Shown piece after piece: positions 8,793 through 17,596 of a DNA stretch of 40,616 bases (position 1 is the first letter of the stretch; each line of letters starts with the position of its first letter). Made by a program: the position numbers and the translations under genes. Origin of the DNA: an uncultured Clostridia bacterium. Lineage in GTDB: Bacteria > Bacillota > Clostridia > Oscillospirales > Ruminococcaceae. The notes under the pieces are model-generated. The model saw only the letters and a list, made by a program, of their open reading frames with translations, searched no databases and had not been told where the DNA came from. The DNA is taken from the NCBI GenBank assembly GCA_937891895.1, contig CALATN010000054.1, forward strand, positions 1 through 40,616, read 5' to 3'.

Positions 8793-10601
8793 ATGACAGG
8801 AACAGATATCTTATTTACCGCAATTCAGGCCTTCGGTGGTCTTGCACTTTTTATCTACGGTATGACAATGCTTGGCAACGGCCTTGAAAAAATTGCAGGC
8901 GGCAAGCTGGAGAAAATACTTTCCAGCCTTACAAGCAATGTATTCAAAAGCGTTCTTCTCGGTGCGGTTGTAACTGCCGCAATACAGAGTTCATCCGCAA
9001 CAACCGTTATTATCGTTGGTATGGTTAACGCAGGTATTTTGAAGCTTCGTTCAGCTATCGGCGTAATTATGGGCGCAAATATCGGTACAACAATCACAGG
9101 TCAGATTCTCCGTCTCGGTGACCTTGAAAATAATCCGAACGTAGGTATTGTGATGGAGTTTATTACTCCTAAGAACCTTGCTCCGATGATTGCTCTTGCA
9201 GGTCTGCTTATTTATATGATTGCTAAAAGCGATGTTAAGAAAAATGTAGGCGAAACTCTTATCGGTCTGGGCATTCTTTTCAGCGGTATGCTTTCAATGA
9301 GCGACGCAGTTAAGCCTCTTGCAGAGCTTGAAGCGTTCAGAACACTGTTTGCAACTCTTTCCAATCCTATCCTCGGTGTACTTGCAGGTGCTGGCGTAAC
9401 AGCACTCATTCAGAGTTCTTCCGCTTCCGTTGGTATTCTTCAGGCTATTTCCGCAACAGGTATCCTTAAATTTTCCGCTGCTTTCCCGATTATTATGGGT
9501 CAGAACATCGGTACCTGCGTAACCTCTCTCATATCTTCTGTCGGTGCTTCAAAGAATGCAAAGAGAACCGCTATGGTACATCTTTATTTCAACGTTATCG
9601 GTACATGTATTTTCCTTGTTGGTGTATACACGATCAAGGCAGTTATCGGCTTTGAATTCTGGGATGACCCGATTGATATGGGCGGCATTGCTAACTTCCA
9701 TACACTTTTCAACATTGTTGTAACACTTCTTCTCCTTCCGTTCACAGGACTTCTTGAAAAGCTTGCTTGCGCAACAATCCGTGATAAGGAAATCAAGGAA
9801 GGCATTGACAGCGAAGAAAAGGAAATCGTGTTCAATACTCTCGACGAACGTCTTCTTAAGTCCCCTGCACTTGCTATTCAGCAGGCAAGCAATTCTGTAA
9901 TTGATATGGGACGTATGGCGCATCAGAACTTCATCGGTATGAGAAAGCTGTTCAATAAGGACGAATACAGCGATACCGAGTCTGCACATCTTAAAGATAA
10001 TGAAGAAGCCCTCGACGTTATGGAGGACCGTCTCAATGCTTACCTTGTAAAGATTACCGAGTGTGAGCTTACCGACTACGAAAACCGCCGTGTAACAGAG
10101 CTTCTCCACCTTACATCCGAATTTGAGCGTATTGGCGACTATGCGATGAACCTTATCGAAATCGCGGACAAGCTCCACGATATGAATATCGAATTTTCCG
10201 AAAGCGCCCTCAAGGAACTGGGCGTAATTTCCGATGCTGTTCAGGAAATTATCAGAATGTCCGTTGAAACCGTAAAGAATAACGATACTGAGCTTGCTAT
10301 CAAGATTGAACCTCTTGAAGAAACCGTTGACTATCTCAACGAAACCCTCAAGGCACGTCACATTGAGCGTCTTAAGGAAGGCAAGTGTGTTGTTGATACA
10401 GGTATCAACTTCCTTGATACGCTTATCAATCTTGAACGTATTTCCGACCACTGTTCCAACGTTGCGGTTTACGTTCTCGGCACACAGAAAAAGCCTACTG
10501 TACTTAACCGTCACGAGTACATCCAGACTCAGCACGCAGGCGGCGACGAGGCTTTCAACAATCTTACAAAGGAATATATGGCTAAGTACAGCCTTCAGTA
10601 A
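8793..10601 (+). CDS. Na+/phosphate cotransporter with C-terminal PhoU-like domain
   Basis: A 602-residue membrane transporter of the Na/Pi-cotransporter II (NptA/YjbB) family. The two inverted repeats each carry the hallmark QSSSA motif (QSSSAT at 65-70, QSSSAS at 207-212), with MGANIGTT and MGQNIGTCV beside them. About eight hydrophobic segments cover residues 1-340. The remaining C-terminal part, roughly 345-570, is a soluble helical PhoU-like domain (LTSEFERIGDYAMNL, LERISDHCSNV). It is expected to move phosphate across the cytoplasmic membrane with Na+, as importer or as exporter of excess phosphate. It stands alone between its own promoter and terminator. AGGAAAGG precedes the ATG by 10 bases. 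Confidence 0.92.
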   Translation: MTGTDILFTAIQAFGGLALFIYGMTMLGNGLEKIAGGKLEKILSSLTSNVFKSVLLGAVVTAAIQSSSATTVIIVGMVNAGILKLRSAIGVIMGANIGTTITGQILRLGDLENNPNVGIVMEFITPKNLAPMIALAGLLIYMIAKSDVKKNVGETLIGLGILFSGMLSMSDAVKPLAELEAFRTLFATLSNPILGVLAGAGVTALIQSSSASVGILQAISATGILKFSAAFPIIMGQNIGTCVTSLISSVGASKNAKRTAMVHLYFNVIGTCIFLVGVYTIKAVIGFEFWDDPIDMGGIANFHTLFNIVVTLLLLPFTGLLEKLACATIRDKEIKEGIDSEEKEIVFNTLDERLLKSPALAIQQASNSVIDMGRMAHQNFIGMRKLFNKDEYSDTESAHLKDNEEALDVMEDRLNAYLVKITECELTDYENRRVTELLHLTSEFERIGDYAMNLIEIADKLHDMNIEFSESALKELGVISDAVQEIIRMSVETVKNNDTELAIKIEPLEETVDYLNETLKARHIERLKEGKCVVDTGINFLDTLINLERISDHCSNVAVYVLGTQKKPTVLNRHEYIQTQHAGGDEAFNNLTKEYMAKYSLQ

Positions 10602-10610
10602 TGGCTCTTT

Positions 10611-10654
10611 CAGCACCGTCCCAACATAATAATGTCAGGAACGGTGCTGTTTTT
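10611..10654 (+). terminator. Rho-independent terminator after the Na/Pi gene
   Basis: CAGCACCGT (10611-10619) pairs with ACGGTGCTG... (10641-10649) around an inner partly paired loop and is followed by TTTTT at 10650-10654. It begins 10 bases after the stop codon. No clear promoter lies between it and the alcohol dehydrogenase at 10690, so some read-through, or a weak promoter overlapping the hairpin, may feed the next operon. Confidence 0.85.
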
Positions 10655-10689
10655 ATAACGTAAATTTACCAAAAGGAGGCAAAATTGTT

Positions 10690-11871
10690 ATGGATAATTT
10701 TACATTCTACAGCCCTACCGAGTTCGTTTTCGGCAAGGGTACGGAAAATGAGTGCGGCAAGTACGTGAAGAAGTACGGCGGAAGCAAGGTGCTTATTCAC
10801 TATGGCGGAGGTTCAGCTGTAAAATCGGGACTTCTTGACCGTGTGAAGAAGTCCCTTGACGCAGAGGGTATCGCATACTGCGAACTTGGCGGCGTACAGC
10901 CTAACCCGCGTGATACGAAGATTTACGAGGGTATCGAGCTTTGCCGCAAGGAAAATGTTGATTTCATTCTCTCTGTTGGCGGCGGCTCTTGTATCGACAG
11001 CGCAAAGGGAATCGCAATGGGTGTTCCATACGACGGCGATTTCTGGGACTTCTATTCAAGAAAGGCTGAAATCAAGAAGGTTCTCCCTATCGGTACAGTT
11101 CTTACAATTGCAGCGGCAGGAAGCGAAGGATCAGGCGCAACTGTTGTTACAAAGGAAGATGGAATGTTAAAGCGTGACGCAGCTTCCGATATGCTCCGCC
11201 CGAGATTTTCCGTGCTCAATCCTGAGCTTACCTGTACACTTCCTGCATATCAGACAGGATGCGGTGCAACAGATATTATGGCGCACGTTTTCGAGCGCTA
11301 CTTCACAAACACAAAGGAAGTTGAAATTACCGACAGACTTTGTGAAGCGGTGCTCCTTACAATGATTAAGGAAACCCCGAGAGTTATCGCTGACCCGAAC
11401 AATTACGAGGCAAGAGCGAACATTATGTGGGCAGGTACTGTTGCTCACAACGATATTATCGGCGTAGGCAGAAGTCAGGACTGGAACAGCCACGGCATCG
11501 AGCACGAGCTGTCGGGTCTTTACGACGTTGCTCACGGTGCAGGTCTTGCGGTTGTAATGCCTGCTTGGATGGAATTTGTTATGAACCACGACGTTATGCG
11601 TTTTGCACAGATGGCAACAAGAATCTGGGGCTGTGAAATGAATTTTGAAAAGCCTGAGGAAACTGCAAAGCAGGGCATTAAGGCATTCAGAAAGTTCCTC
11701 CACGAAATCGGTATGCCTATCAATTTTGCAGAACTGGGCGCAAAGGAAGAAGATATTCCGACTCTCGTTGAAAAGCACGGCGTAGGCGACGGACAGACCT
11801 GGGGCTTTGTACGTCTTTCTGCGGCTGATATTACTGAAATTCTTAAAATTGCGGCACACGCAACATTATAA
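10690..11871 (+). CDS. Iron-containing alcohol dehydrogenase (YqhD/butanol dehydrogenase type)
   Basis: A 393-residue group III metal-dependent alcohol dehydrogenase. The nucleotide-binding GGGS motif is in FILSVGGGSCIDSAKG. Metal ligands are expected in CGATDIMAHVFERYF and in the HGIEHELSGLYDVAHGAGLAVVMP region, where the conserved His residues are present. The sequence resembles the NAD(P)H-dependent butanol dehydrogenase/YqhD group, which reduces aldehydes during fermentation. AGGAGG lies 9-10 bases before the ATG. It is followed after 22 bases by an SDR and then by a GH9 enzyme, an unusual operon partnership. The physiological aldehyde cannot be read from the sequence. Confidence 0.92.
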   Translation: MDNFTFYSPTEFVFGKGTENECGKYVKKYGGSKVLIHYGGGSAVKSGLLDRVKKSLDAEGIAYCELGGVQPNPRDTKIYEGIELCRKENVDFILSVGGGSCIDSAKGIAMGVPYDGDFWDFYSRKAEIKKVLPIGTVLTIAAAGSEGSGATVVTKEDGMLKRDAASDMLRPRFSVLNPELTCTLPAYQTGCGATDIMAHVFERYFTNTKEVEITDRLCEAVLLTMIKETPRVIADPNNYEARANIMWAGTVAHNDIIGVGRSQDWNSHGIEHELSGLYDVAHGAGLAVVMPAWMEFVMNHDVMRFAQMATRIWGCEMNFEKPEETAKQGIKAFRKFLHEIGMPINFAELGAKEEDIPTLVEKHGVGDGQTWGFVRLSAADITEILKIAAHATL

Positions 11872-11893
11872 TAATTGAAGGAGAAGAGATGTT

Positions 11894-12646
11894 ATGGTAA
11901 ATGTAAAGGGAAGATGGGCGCTTATCACAGGCGCAAGCAGAGGTATCGGCTACCTCACAGCAAAGTTTATGGCTGAGCAGGGTTGTAACCTTATCCTCCA
12001 CAGCAGAAAAATTGAAAACTGCGACAAGGTGCTCGCTGAAGTAAAGGCTCTCGGTGTTGAAGCTTACGCTGTTGCAGCTGAGCTTTCCGACCTTGACGCT
12101 GTTGAAAAGATGCTGGCTGAAATCGACGCTCTCGGTATGACCGTTGATATCGTGCTGAACAACGCAGGCCTGCAGATTGCTTACAGAAACGAGTATTTCA
12201 AGACACCTGTTTCCGACTACACAGAAAGCTTCAAAATCAATACAATTGCTCCTGCAATGATCTGCTACCACTTTATGCCTAAGATGATTGCAAACGGCTT
12301 CGGCAGAATTCTCAACACAACAAGCGGTATCCGCCTTGAACCACAGCAGGCAGGCTACTCCGCAAGTAAGGCGGCTCTTGATAAAATCACGATCGACCTT
12401 GGTTCAACTGTTGAGGGTACAGACGTTTGTATCAACCTCACCGATCCGGGCTGGTGCAGAACTGACCTTGGTGGACCACACGCTCCTAACGCTCCTGAAA
12501 GTGCAATTCCCGGAATTGTTGTTGGTGCGTTTATTGACGACAAGAAATCAGGCAGATATCTCAATGCGCCTTTCTTCACAGGTATGACCCTTGAGGACGC
12601 TGTAAAGAAGGCAGAAGCGGAGTTTGACAGCCCATACGGAAAATAA
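11894..12646 (+). CDS. Short-chain dehydrogenase/reductase
   Basis: A 250-residue classical SDR. The Rossmann motif GASRGIG is near the N-terminus (residues 16-22), NNAG follows at about 88-91, and the catalytic YSASK motif is in AGYSASKAALDK with the catalytic Ser in NTTSGIR. It should be a cytoplasmic NAD(P)-dependent oxidoreductase of a sugar, sugar alcohol, ketone or acyl substrate. AAGGAG lies about 10 bases before the ATG. It sits between alcohol dehydrogenase and GH9, 22 and 12 bases away, so the three are probably one transcript. The substrate is not determined. Confidence 0.9.
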   Translation: MVNVKGRWALITGASRGIGYLTAKFMAEQGCNLILHSRKIENCDKVLAEVKALGVEAYAVAAELSDLDAVEKMLAEIDALGMTVDIVLNNAGLQIAYRNEYFKTPVSDYTESFKINTIAPAMICYHFMPKMIANGFGRILNTTSGIRLEPQQAGYSASKAALDKITIDLGSTVEGTDVCINLTDPGWCRTDLGGPHAPNAPESAIPGIVVGAFIDDKKSGRYLNAPFFTGMTLEDAVKKAEAEFDSPYGK

Positions 12647-12658
12647 GGCGGTGTAGTT

Positions 12659-14260
12659 ATGGCGACAATTTACATCAACCAGTCGGGGTATATCACAGGC
12701 GGAACAAAGCGTGCCGTGCTGGTTAATCCTGCTAAAACCTTTGATATACTTGATGAAAGCGGTGCAGCTGTTTTTTCGGGCAATGTGAAGCATTTCGGCA
12801 ACGATGAATATTCGGGCGATGATGTGTTCACAGCAGATTTTTCCGAGTTTGCTTCCGAGGGTAAGTTCACCCTCCGTACAGACGGCGGTGAAACCTCCGA
12901 AGCCTTTGAAATAGGTGCAAAGCCTTACGACAAGCTTTTTGACGACGTATCAAAGGCATACTACTTCCTGCGCTGCGGATGCGGACTTGACGAGAAGTAT
13001 GCAGGTGTGTATAAGCACGGGAAATGCCACCACACAAAGGCTGTCCTCTGGGAAGACAATTCCGTTGAGCTTGAAGCAAGCGGCGGCTGGCACGACGCAG
13101 GCGACTACGGCAGATACGTTACACCGGGTGCAGTTGCCGTTGCGCATATTCTGTACGGCTACTTGCTGTATCCGAAGGCTTTTGACAATCAGAGCCTGAA
13201 CATCCCCGAAAGCGCAAACGCTATGCCCGATATGCTTTCCGAGTGCCGTTACGAGCTGGAATGGATTATGAAAATGCAGCGAGCCGACGGCGGTGTTTAC
13301 CATAAGCTTACCACTAAGGGACACGCGGCTTTCGTAATGCCCGAGGACGACAAGGGACAGCTTTACGCGCTTCCTGTTTCATCTATGGCAACAGCCGACA
13401 CAGCGGCGGTTTTCGCACTTGCTTATCGTGTGTATAAAAAGTACGACAGTGAATTTGCAGATAAGCTTCTTGCGGCGGCTGAAAAGTCAGCAGAGTGGCT
13501 TGACGCAAATCCAGAGTTTGTTTTCGACAATCCAAAGGAATGTACAACAGGCGGCTACGGCGAATGGCGTGACGAGGACAACCGTTTCTGGGCTTACGCA
13601 GAGCTTTTTGCGGCAACGGGAAATGAAGCCTACCACGACAAAATGAAGCATATGCTTGAATTTGAAATTCAGCTTACACAGCTTGGCTACGGTTCGGTAG
13701 CGGGACTTGGCACGCTTGCGTACCTTACCTGCGGACGTGAAAGCTGTGAAAAGGACTTGCTGGATATCTTCACAAGCGCTTATGTTTCCGAAGCAGAGTG
13801 GCTTGCTTTTCTTGCTGACAAGAATGGTTATAGTGCGGCAATGAATCTCAATCATTTCGGCTGGGGAAGCAATATGAATCTTATGAAGCACGGTATGGTT
13901 TTTGCAATTGCCACAACCTTCGGCAAAAAGGATTATACCGAGTATGCGCAGAAACAGCTTGATGTGCTTATGGGCGTGAATGCTCTTGGGATAAGCTATG
14001 TTACGGGCAACGGATACTACCGTTGTAACTATCCTCATCTCCGTCCTACAGCAACCGACGGCATTGAAGAATGTATCCCCGGTATGGTAATCGGCGGACC
14101 TAATCAGAACCCCGTTGAGCCTACCGCACGTGACTTTATTCCCGTGGGCACACCGCCTATGAAATCCTACGTTGACCGTGAGGAGTTCTATTCCCTGAAC
14201 GAAATCACGATTTACTGGAATTCTCCCGCAGTTTTCACAATGGCATTTCTGCTATCATAA
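12659..14260 (+). CDS. Cytoplasmic GH9 glycoside hydrolase
   Basis: A 533-residue GH9 protein. Residues 1-85 form the N-terminal Ig-like (CelD_N) domain (IYINQSGYITGGTKRAVLV), and residues 90-533 the (alpha/alpha)6 catalytic domain. The catalytic base motif is GGWHDAGDYGRY (Asp146 and Asp149), the TGNGYYRCNYPH block matches the GH9 substrate-cleft signature, and the acid is Glu515 in SLNEITIYWNS. There is no signal peptide, dockerin or carbohydrate-binding module, so it acts inside the cell. Cytoplasmic GH9 enzymes of this layout generally act as exo-beta-glucosidases or related enzymes on imported oligosaccharides rather than as cellulases. It ends the alcohol dehydrogenase-SDR operon at a bidirectional terminator. 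Whether glucosides or other glycosides are the substrate is unclear. Confidence 0.9.
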   Translation: MATIYINQSGYITGGTKRAVLVNPAKTFDILDESGAAVFSGNVKHFGNDEYSGDDVFTADFSEFASEGKFTLRTDGGETSEAFEIGAKPYDKLFDDVSKAYYFLRCGCGLDEKYAGVYKHGKCHHTKAVLWEDNSVELEASGGWHDAGDYGRYVTPGAVAVAHILYGYLLYPKAFDNQSLNIPESANAMPDMLSECRYELEWIMKMQRADGGVYHKLTTKGHAAFVMPEDDKGQLYALPVSSMATADTAAVFALAYRVYKKYDSEFADKLLAAAEKSAEWLDANPEFVFDNPKECTTGGYGEWRDEDNRFWAYAELFAATGNEAYHDKMKHMLEFEIQLTQLGYGSVAGLGTLAYLTCGRESCEKDLLDIFTSAYVSEAEWLAFLADKNGYSAAMNLNHFGWGSNMNLMKHGMVFAIATTFGKKDYTEYAQKQLDVLMGVNALGISYVTGNGYYRCNYPHLRPTATDGIEECIPGMVIGGPNQNPVEPTARDFIPVGTPPMKSYVDREEFYSLNEITIYWNSPAVFTMAFLLS

Positions 14261-14266
14261 AATAAA

Positions 14267-14293
14267 AAGGGTACCGAATCAATCGGTACCCTT
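14267..14293. terminator. Bidirectional terminator between GH9 and CheW-CZB
   Basis: AAGGGTACCGA (14267-14277) and TCGGTACCCTT (14283-14293) form an 11-bp stem with a 5-base loop between convergent genes, with short A and T tracts on the two sides. The same 11-bp stem recurs at 23591-23615. Confidence 0.8.
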
Positions 14294-14304
14294 AATTGTT
14301 TCAT

Positions 14305-15159
14305 TTATTCGGGAAGCTCAACTCCGCTTGTGTCAACATCGGAAAGTGTGAGAAGCTCACGCTCGTCAATAACCAGAATTTCCATATCAAATCTTGTGCA
14401 TCGTGCAACATTGCAGAAATATTTTGACTGGAGCAGGAGATTCATACTTCCGCCGCCGTTGATGAAGGAAATCTTGTCAACCGCAAGCACCTTGTCAACC
14501 AGCAGACCAAGCATCTGGTCACCCTCAGTAAGTACAACAACAGTTTCCTTGAAGGTTGTCTTGTACGCATTTTCAGCATCATCAATTGCCGCAATAACCT
14601 TGGGCATATAGTCCGTGCGTACACGTCTGATAAGCTTTGCAACAGTTTCCTTGTCGCCCTTGTCAGCGGCTTCAAGAACAGCGTGTGCCGCATCATGAAG
14701 CTTCCTGTGGGGCTCCTCAATCTTTTTCAGCAGAACAGCCGAAGACGGATGATTCTTTGTAAATTCATCGTACCACATACCAAGTGCACACTTGTGGCTG
14801 TCAGTAGCAAGAGTAAACGCTTCGCCTGTTTCAGCACAGTGTTCAAGAGTTTCAACCCATTTAACGTGGTCAACCTTGCGCTGTTCCATCATTGCACGGA
14901 AATCCGCAGCTTCCTCATCAAGAGTGCTGAAATGGAAAACCTTTCTCATATCAAGAAGCGGGTAAACCTCGCCGCGACGCTGAACAACACCGCAGTAAGC
15001 TTCAGGTGCCTCAGGAATAGGAGTAACAACCTTAGGCTTCATTTCGATGCCGTTTACGAACTTGCTGTTTACCGCATAAGCCTTGTCATCAAGAGTAAAT
15101 ATAAGCCAGGGCAAATCCTCGGCAACGTTGATATTTTCGTTGTTATATAAATCAGCCAT
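14305..15159 (-). CDS. CheW-like coupling protein with an inserted CZB zinc-binding domain
   Basis: A 284-residue soluble protein. Residues 15-80 (LPWLIFTLDDKAYAVNSKFV) and 203-272 (ETVVVLTEGDQMLGLLVDKV) are the two halves of a CheW/SH3-like fold. Between them, at about 90-195, is a chemoreceptor zinc-binding (CZB) domain with its expected ligands His98, Cys124 (in HKCALGMW), His151 and His155 (HRKLHDAAH). CheW domains couple receptors to CheA; CZB domains bind zinc and have been linked to hypochlorous-acid and zinc responses. No chemotaxis or flagellar genes are nearby. It is a lone gene with its own promoter and a shared terminator. Confidence 0.88.
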   Translation of the reverse strand: MADLYNNENINVAEDLPWLIFTLDDKAYAVNSKFVNGIEMKPKVVTPIPEAPEAYCGVVQRRGEVYPLLDMRKVFHFSTLDEEAADFRAMMEQRKVDHVKWVETLEHCAETGEAFTLATDSHKCALGMWYDEFTKNHPSSAVLLKKIEEPHRKLHDAAHAVLEAADKGDKETVAKLIRRVRTDYMPKVIAAIDDAENAYKTTFKETVVVLTEGDQMLGLLVDKVLAVDKISFINGGGSMNLLLQSKYFCNVARCTRFDMEILVIDERELLTLSDVDTSGVELPE

Positions 15160-15195
15160 AATAATCCCCCTGTTAAAAAATAATTATCCTTTATC

Positions 15196-15224
15196 ATTAT
15201 AACACATTTTGTCACGCTTTTCAA
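15196..15224 (-). promoter_or_regulatory. Sigma-A promoter of the CheW-CZB gene
   Basis: On the minus strand, -35 TTGAAA (15224-15219), a 17-base spacer and -10 TATAAT (15201-15196) preceded by TGT, an extended -10. It lies 37 bases before the start codon. Confidence 0.8.
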
Positions 15225-15299
15225 TGAAAAATTTGACAATTTATACAAATGTTTTTTGATATATACGTCAACAAATGAAAGATTTTACAGTTAATCCCA

Positions 15300-15328
15300 T
15301 TGAAGAATACGCTTGCATATGATATAAT
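15300..15328 (+). promoter_or_regulatory. Sigma-A promoter of the GNAT-NUDIX-folC-PIN operon
   Basis: -35 TTGAAG (15300-15305), a 17-base spacer and -10 TATAAT (15323-15328) preceded by TGA. A short CACTG-TTGA-CAGTG inverted repeat at 15336-15349 falls at the expected transcript 5' end. The ATG follows 46 bases after the -10. Confidence 0.8.
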
Positions 15329-15374
15329 AAAGTTGCACTGTTGACAGTGTATCGTAAACAAAGGAGAAAAATCT

Positions 15375-15854
15375 ATGGAAAATCTGGTGTATCGAACAGC
15401 TGAAAACGAGGACATCGGCAACCTTGTCAAGCTTCGCCTTGAGTATGTCAAAGCCGATTACGGCGAGATTGACGCTGAAACGGAAGCAACTCTCCGTACA
15501 CAGCTGAATGAATATTTCCCCGCACATCTCGGCAAGGACATATTCGGTTTCTTTTGCTTTGATGGTGAAAAGGCTGTTTCAATGGTTATCCTCTATATTA
15601 TGGATAAGCCTGCATTTGTTACAACTCCATCAGGGAGAACAGGTACGCTTTTAAGTGTTGTAACCCTTCCTGAATACCGCAGAAAAGGTATCGCAGGCAA
15701 GCTTGTGAAAATGGCACTGGAAAAGGCAAAGCAGCTTGGCGCCGAATTTGTGGAATTGCAGGCAACAGCTGACGGCGCACCGTTGTACAAAGAAATCGGC
15801 TTCAAGGACAAGGAAAGCCATTACACACCGATGATATATAAGTTTGAAAAGTGA
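15375..15854 (+). CDS. GNAT-family N-acetyltransferase
   Basis: A 159-residue single-domain GNAT protein. The acetyl-CoA pyrophosphate-binding loop is in YRRKGIAGKLVKMAL, preceded by the beta-4 strand SVVTLPEYR and followed by the C-terminal LYKEIGFKDKESHYTPMIY typical of the fold. It transfers an acetyl group to an amine of unknown identity. AAAGGAG precedes the ATG. It is the first gene of a four-gene operon and is 9 bases from the NUDIX gene. Confidence 0.88.
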   Translation: MENLVYRTAENEDIGNLVKLRLEYVKADYGEIDAETEATLRTQLNEYFPAHLGKDIFGFFCFDGEKAVSMVILYIMDKPAFVTTPSGRTGTLLSVVTLPEYRRKGIAGKLVKMALEKAKQLGAEFVELQATADGAPLYKEIGFKDKESHYTPMIYKFEK

Positions 15855-15863
15855 GGTTTTAAT

Positions 15864-16334
15864 ATGCCTGAAGATTTCGGAAATGACTGGGGCAAGTCTG
15901 TTGCGGGTGTTGTAATCCGTGACGGAAAGGTGCTTCTTGTGCGTCACACCTACGGCGCAGGCACAGGCAGACTGATTGTGCCGGGCGGTTACATAAAGCA
16001 GGGCGAAAGTCCCATAGAAGCGGTTGAACGTGAGGTTATGGAGGAAACGGGCGTAACTGTCCGTACCGACAAGCTGGCTGGTATCCGCTTTAACTCAAAG
16101 GATTGGTATGCCGTGTTTACGGCTGAATACATAAGCGGTGAGGCACGTTCCGACCACGATGAAAACAGCGAAGCTGTGTGGATTGACGTGAACGAGGCGA
16201 TGACCCGTGATGACGTTCCTGACCTGACGAAAAAGATTTTACAAAGCGTAACAAGCGGCAAAAATCTTTTTGATAATATTCCTTATGAAGGAAATACGAA
16301 AAACGGTGCATACTATTTTTATGGATTGGAATAA
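15864..16334 (+). CDS. NUDIX hydrolase
   Basis: A 156-residue NUDIX protein with a complete box: G-x5-E-x7-REVMEETGV, spanning roughly residues 44-66. These enzymes hydrolyse nucleoside diphosphates linked to another moiety and use the box glutamates to bind Mg2+. GAGG lies 8 bases before the ATG. The stop is 3 bases before folC, so the two may be translationally coupled. A dihydroneopterin-triphosphate role would fit folC but is only a guess from neighbourhood. Confidence 0.9.
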   Translation: MPEDFGNDWGKSVAGVVIRDGKVLLVRHTYGAGTGRLIVPGGYIKQGESPIEAVEREVMEETGVTVRTDKLAGIRFNSKDWYAVFTAEYISGEARSDHDENSEAVWIDVNEAMTRDDVPDLTKKILQSVTSGKNLFDNIPYEGNTKNGAYYFYGLE

Positions 16335-16337
16335 AAT

Positions 16338-17591
16338 ATGGATATAAAAGAAACAATGAACTATCTGAACAGCTTTTCAAAGCTTGGCAAGCCTGTGAAA
16401 AATCTGCTCAGATTTGCAAAGATAATGCGTGCGCTGGGCAATCCGCAGGAAAAGCTGAAATTTGTCCACGTGGCAGGTACAAACGGAAAAGGCTCAACCG
16501 TGCGTATGATTGCAGGTGCGCTGACAAGCGCAGGCTACAGGACAGGGGAATTCACCTCACCGTATATCTACGTCTACAACGACAGAATACGCATTGACGG
16601 GGTGAATATTTCCGACAACGAATTAACCGAAATTGTAACGCTGATGAAGCCGATTATCGACGGACTTGACACGGAGTGCTCACAGTTTGAGATTACAACG
16701 GCAATTGCCTTTCTCTACTTTGCGGCAAAGAAATGCGATGTTGTGGTGCTTGAAGCGGGACTTGGCGGTCTGCTTGACTGCACCAACATCATAAACGAAA
16801 GCTGTGCGTCGGTTATCACGTCGATTTCTCTTGACCACACCGCAATTCTCGGCAATACCGTCGCTGAAATTGCACAGCAGAAATCAGGCATAATCAAGGC
16901 TGATTGTCCTGTTGTTCTTGCCACATCCCAACAGCGTGAAGCTTATGACGTGGTGTACGAAAAGGCAATGGAGCTTGGCTCAGCCTTTGTTACACCAAAC
17001 AAGGACAGGCTTAAAGTTGAGCAGAGCGATTACCGAGGCAACCGCTTCACCTACAAGGATATGGGTTACGCTACAACAATGGTGGGCAGACATCAGATTG
17101 ACAACGCACTTACCGCGGTTGAAACGCTGAATATACTGAAAAAGAACGGCTTTGACAAGCTTACCTATGTTCACATTTATGAGGGAATAAAGTCAGCACA
17201 GGTTGCAAGCCGCTGTCAGGTTATCCGTCAGGACAAGCCGCTGATTATGATTGATGGGGCACATAACCCCGACGGAATGAGGGCGCTTGCTGAGTTTGTG
17301 AAAACCGTGCCGAAATCCCCGAAAATTCTGGTCTGCGGAATGATGCAGGACAAGGACTGGAACACGGCAATCAGTTACATCGCTGAGCAGGTGGATAAGG
17401 CTGTCTGCGTGGAAGGCTTTGCGCCGAAAACCGTTGCGGCGGATAAGCTTGCGGCAGTGTTTGCTGACGGAACAACATCGGATATTGAAAGTGCCGTTTC
17501 AAAGGCAGTTGAGCTTGCGGGAACGGACGGAATGGTTATCGTGGCAGGGTCGCTCTACCTTGCCTCGGCAATTCAGAACAGAAAGGAATGA
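16338..17591 (+). CDS. folC: Folylpolyglutamate synthase/dihydrofolate synthase
   Basis: A 417-residue Mur-ligase-family enzyme of normal FolC length. The P-loop is VAGTNGKGSTVRM at about residues 45-57, followed by TSPYIYVYNDRI, the Mg-binding EAGLGGLLDCTN block, ITSISLDHTAILG, and the C-terminal domain motif IDGAHNPDGMRAL. It adds glutamates to (dihydro)folate or joins dihydropteroate and glutamate using ATP. No strong ribosome binding site precedes the ATG; coupling to the NUDIX stop 3 bases upstream is likely. Whether both activities are present cannot be told from the sequence. Confidence 0.93.
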   Translation: MDIKETMNYLNSFSKLGKPVKNLLRFAKIMRALGNPQEKLKFVHVAGTNGKGSTVRMIAGALTSAGYRTGEFTSPYIYVYNDRIRIDGVNISDNELTEIVTLMKPIIDGLDTECSQFEITTAIAFLYFAAKKCDVVVLEAGLGGLLDCTNIINESCASVITSISLDHTAILGNTVAEIAQQKSGIIKADCPVVLATSQQREAYDVVYEKAMELGSAFVTPNKDRLKVEQSDYRGNRFTYKDMGYATTMVGRHQIDNALTAVETLNILKKNGFDKLTYVHIYEGIKSAQVASRCQVIRQDKPLIMIDGAHNPDGMRALAEFVKTVPKSPKILVCGMMQDKDWNTAISYIAEQVDKAVCVEGFAPKTVAADKLAAVFADGTTSDIESAVSKAVELAGTDGMVIVAGSLYLASAIQNRKE

Positions 17592-17596
17592 TATGA

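Noticed and set aside
9549..10616. A 355-codon minus-strand frame opposite the Na/Pi cotransporter.
   Set aside because: It overlaps a well supported gene entirely, reads like an antisense shadow and would run through that gene's terminator.
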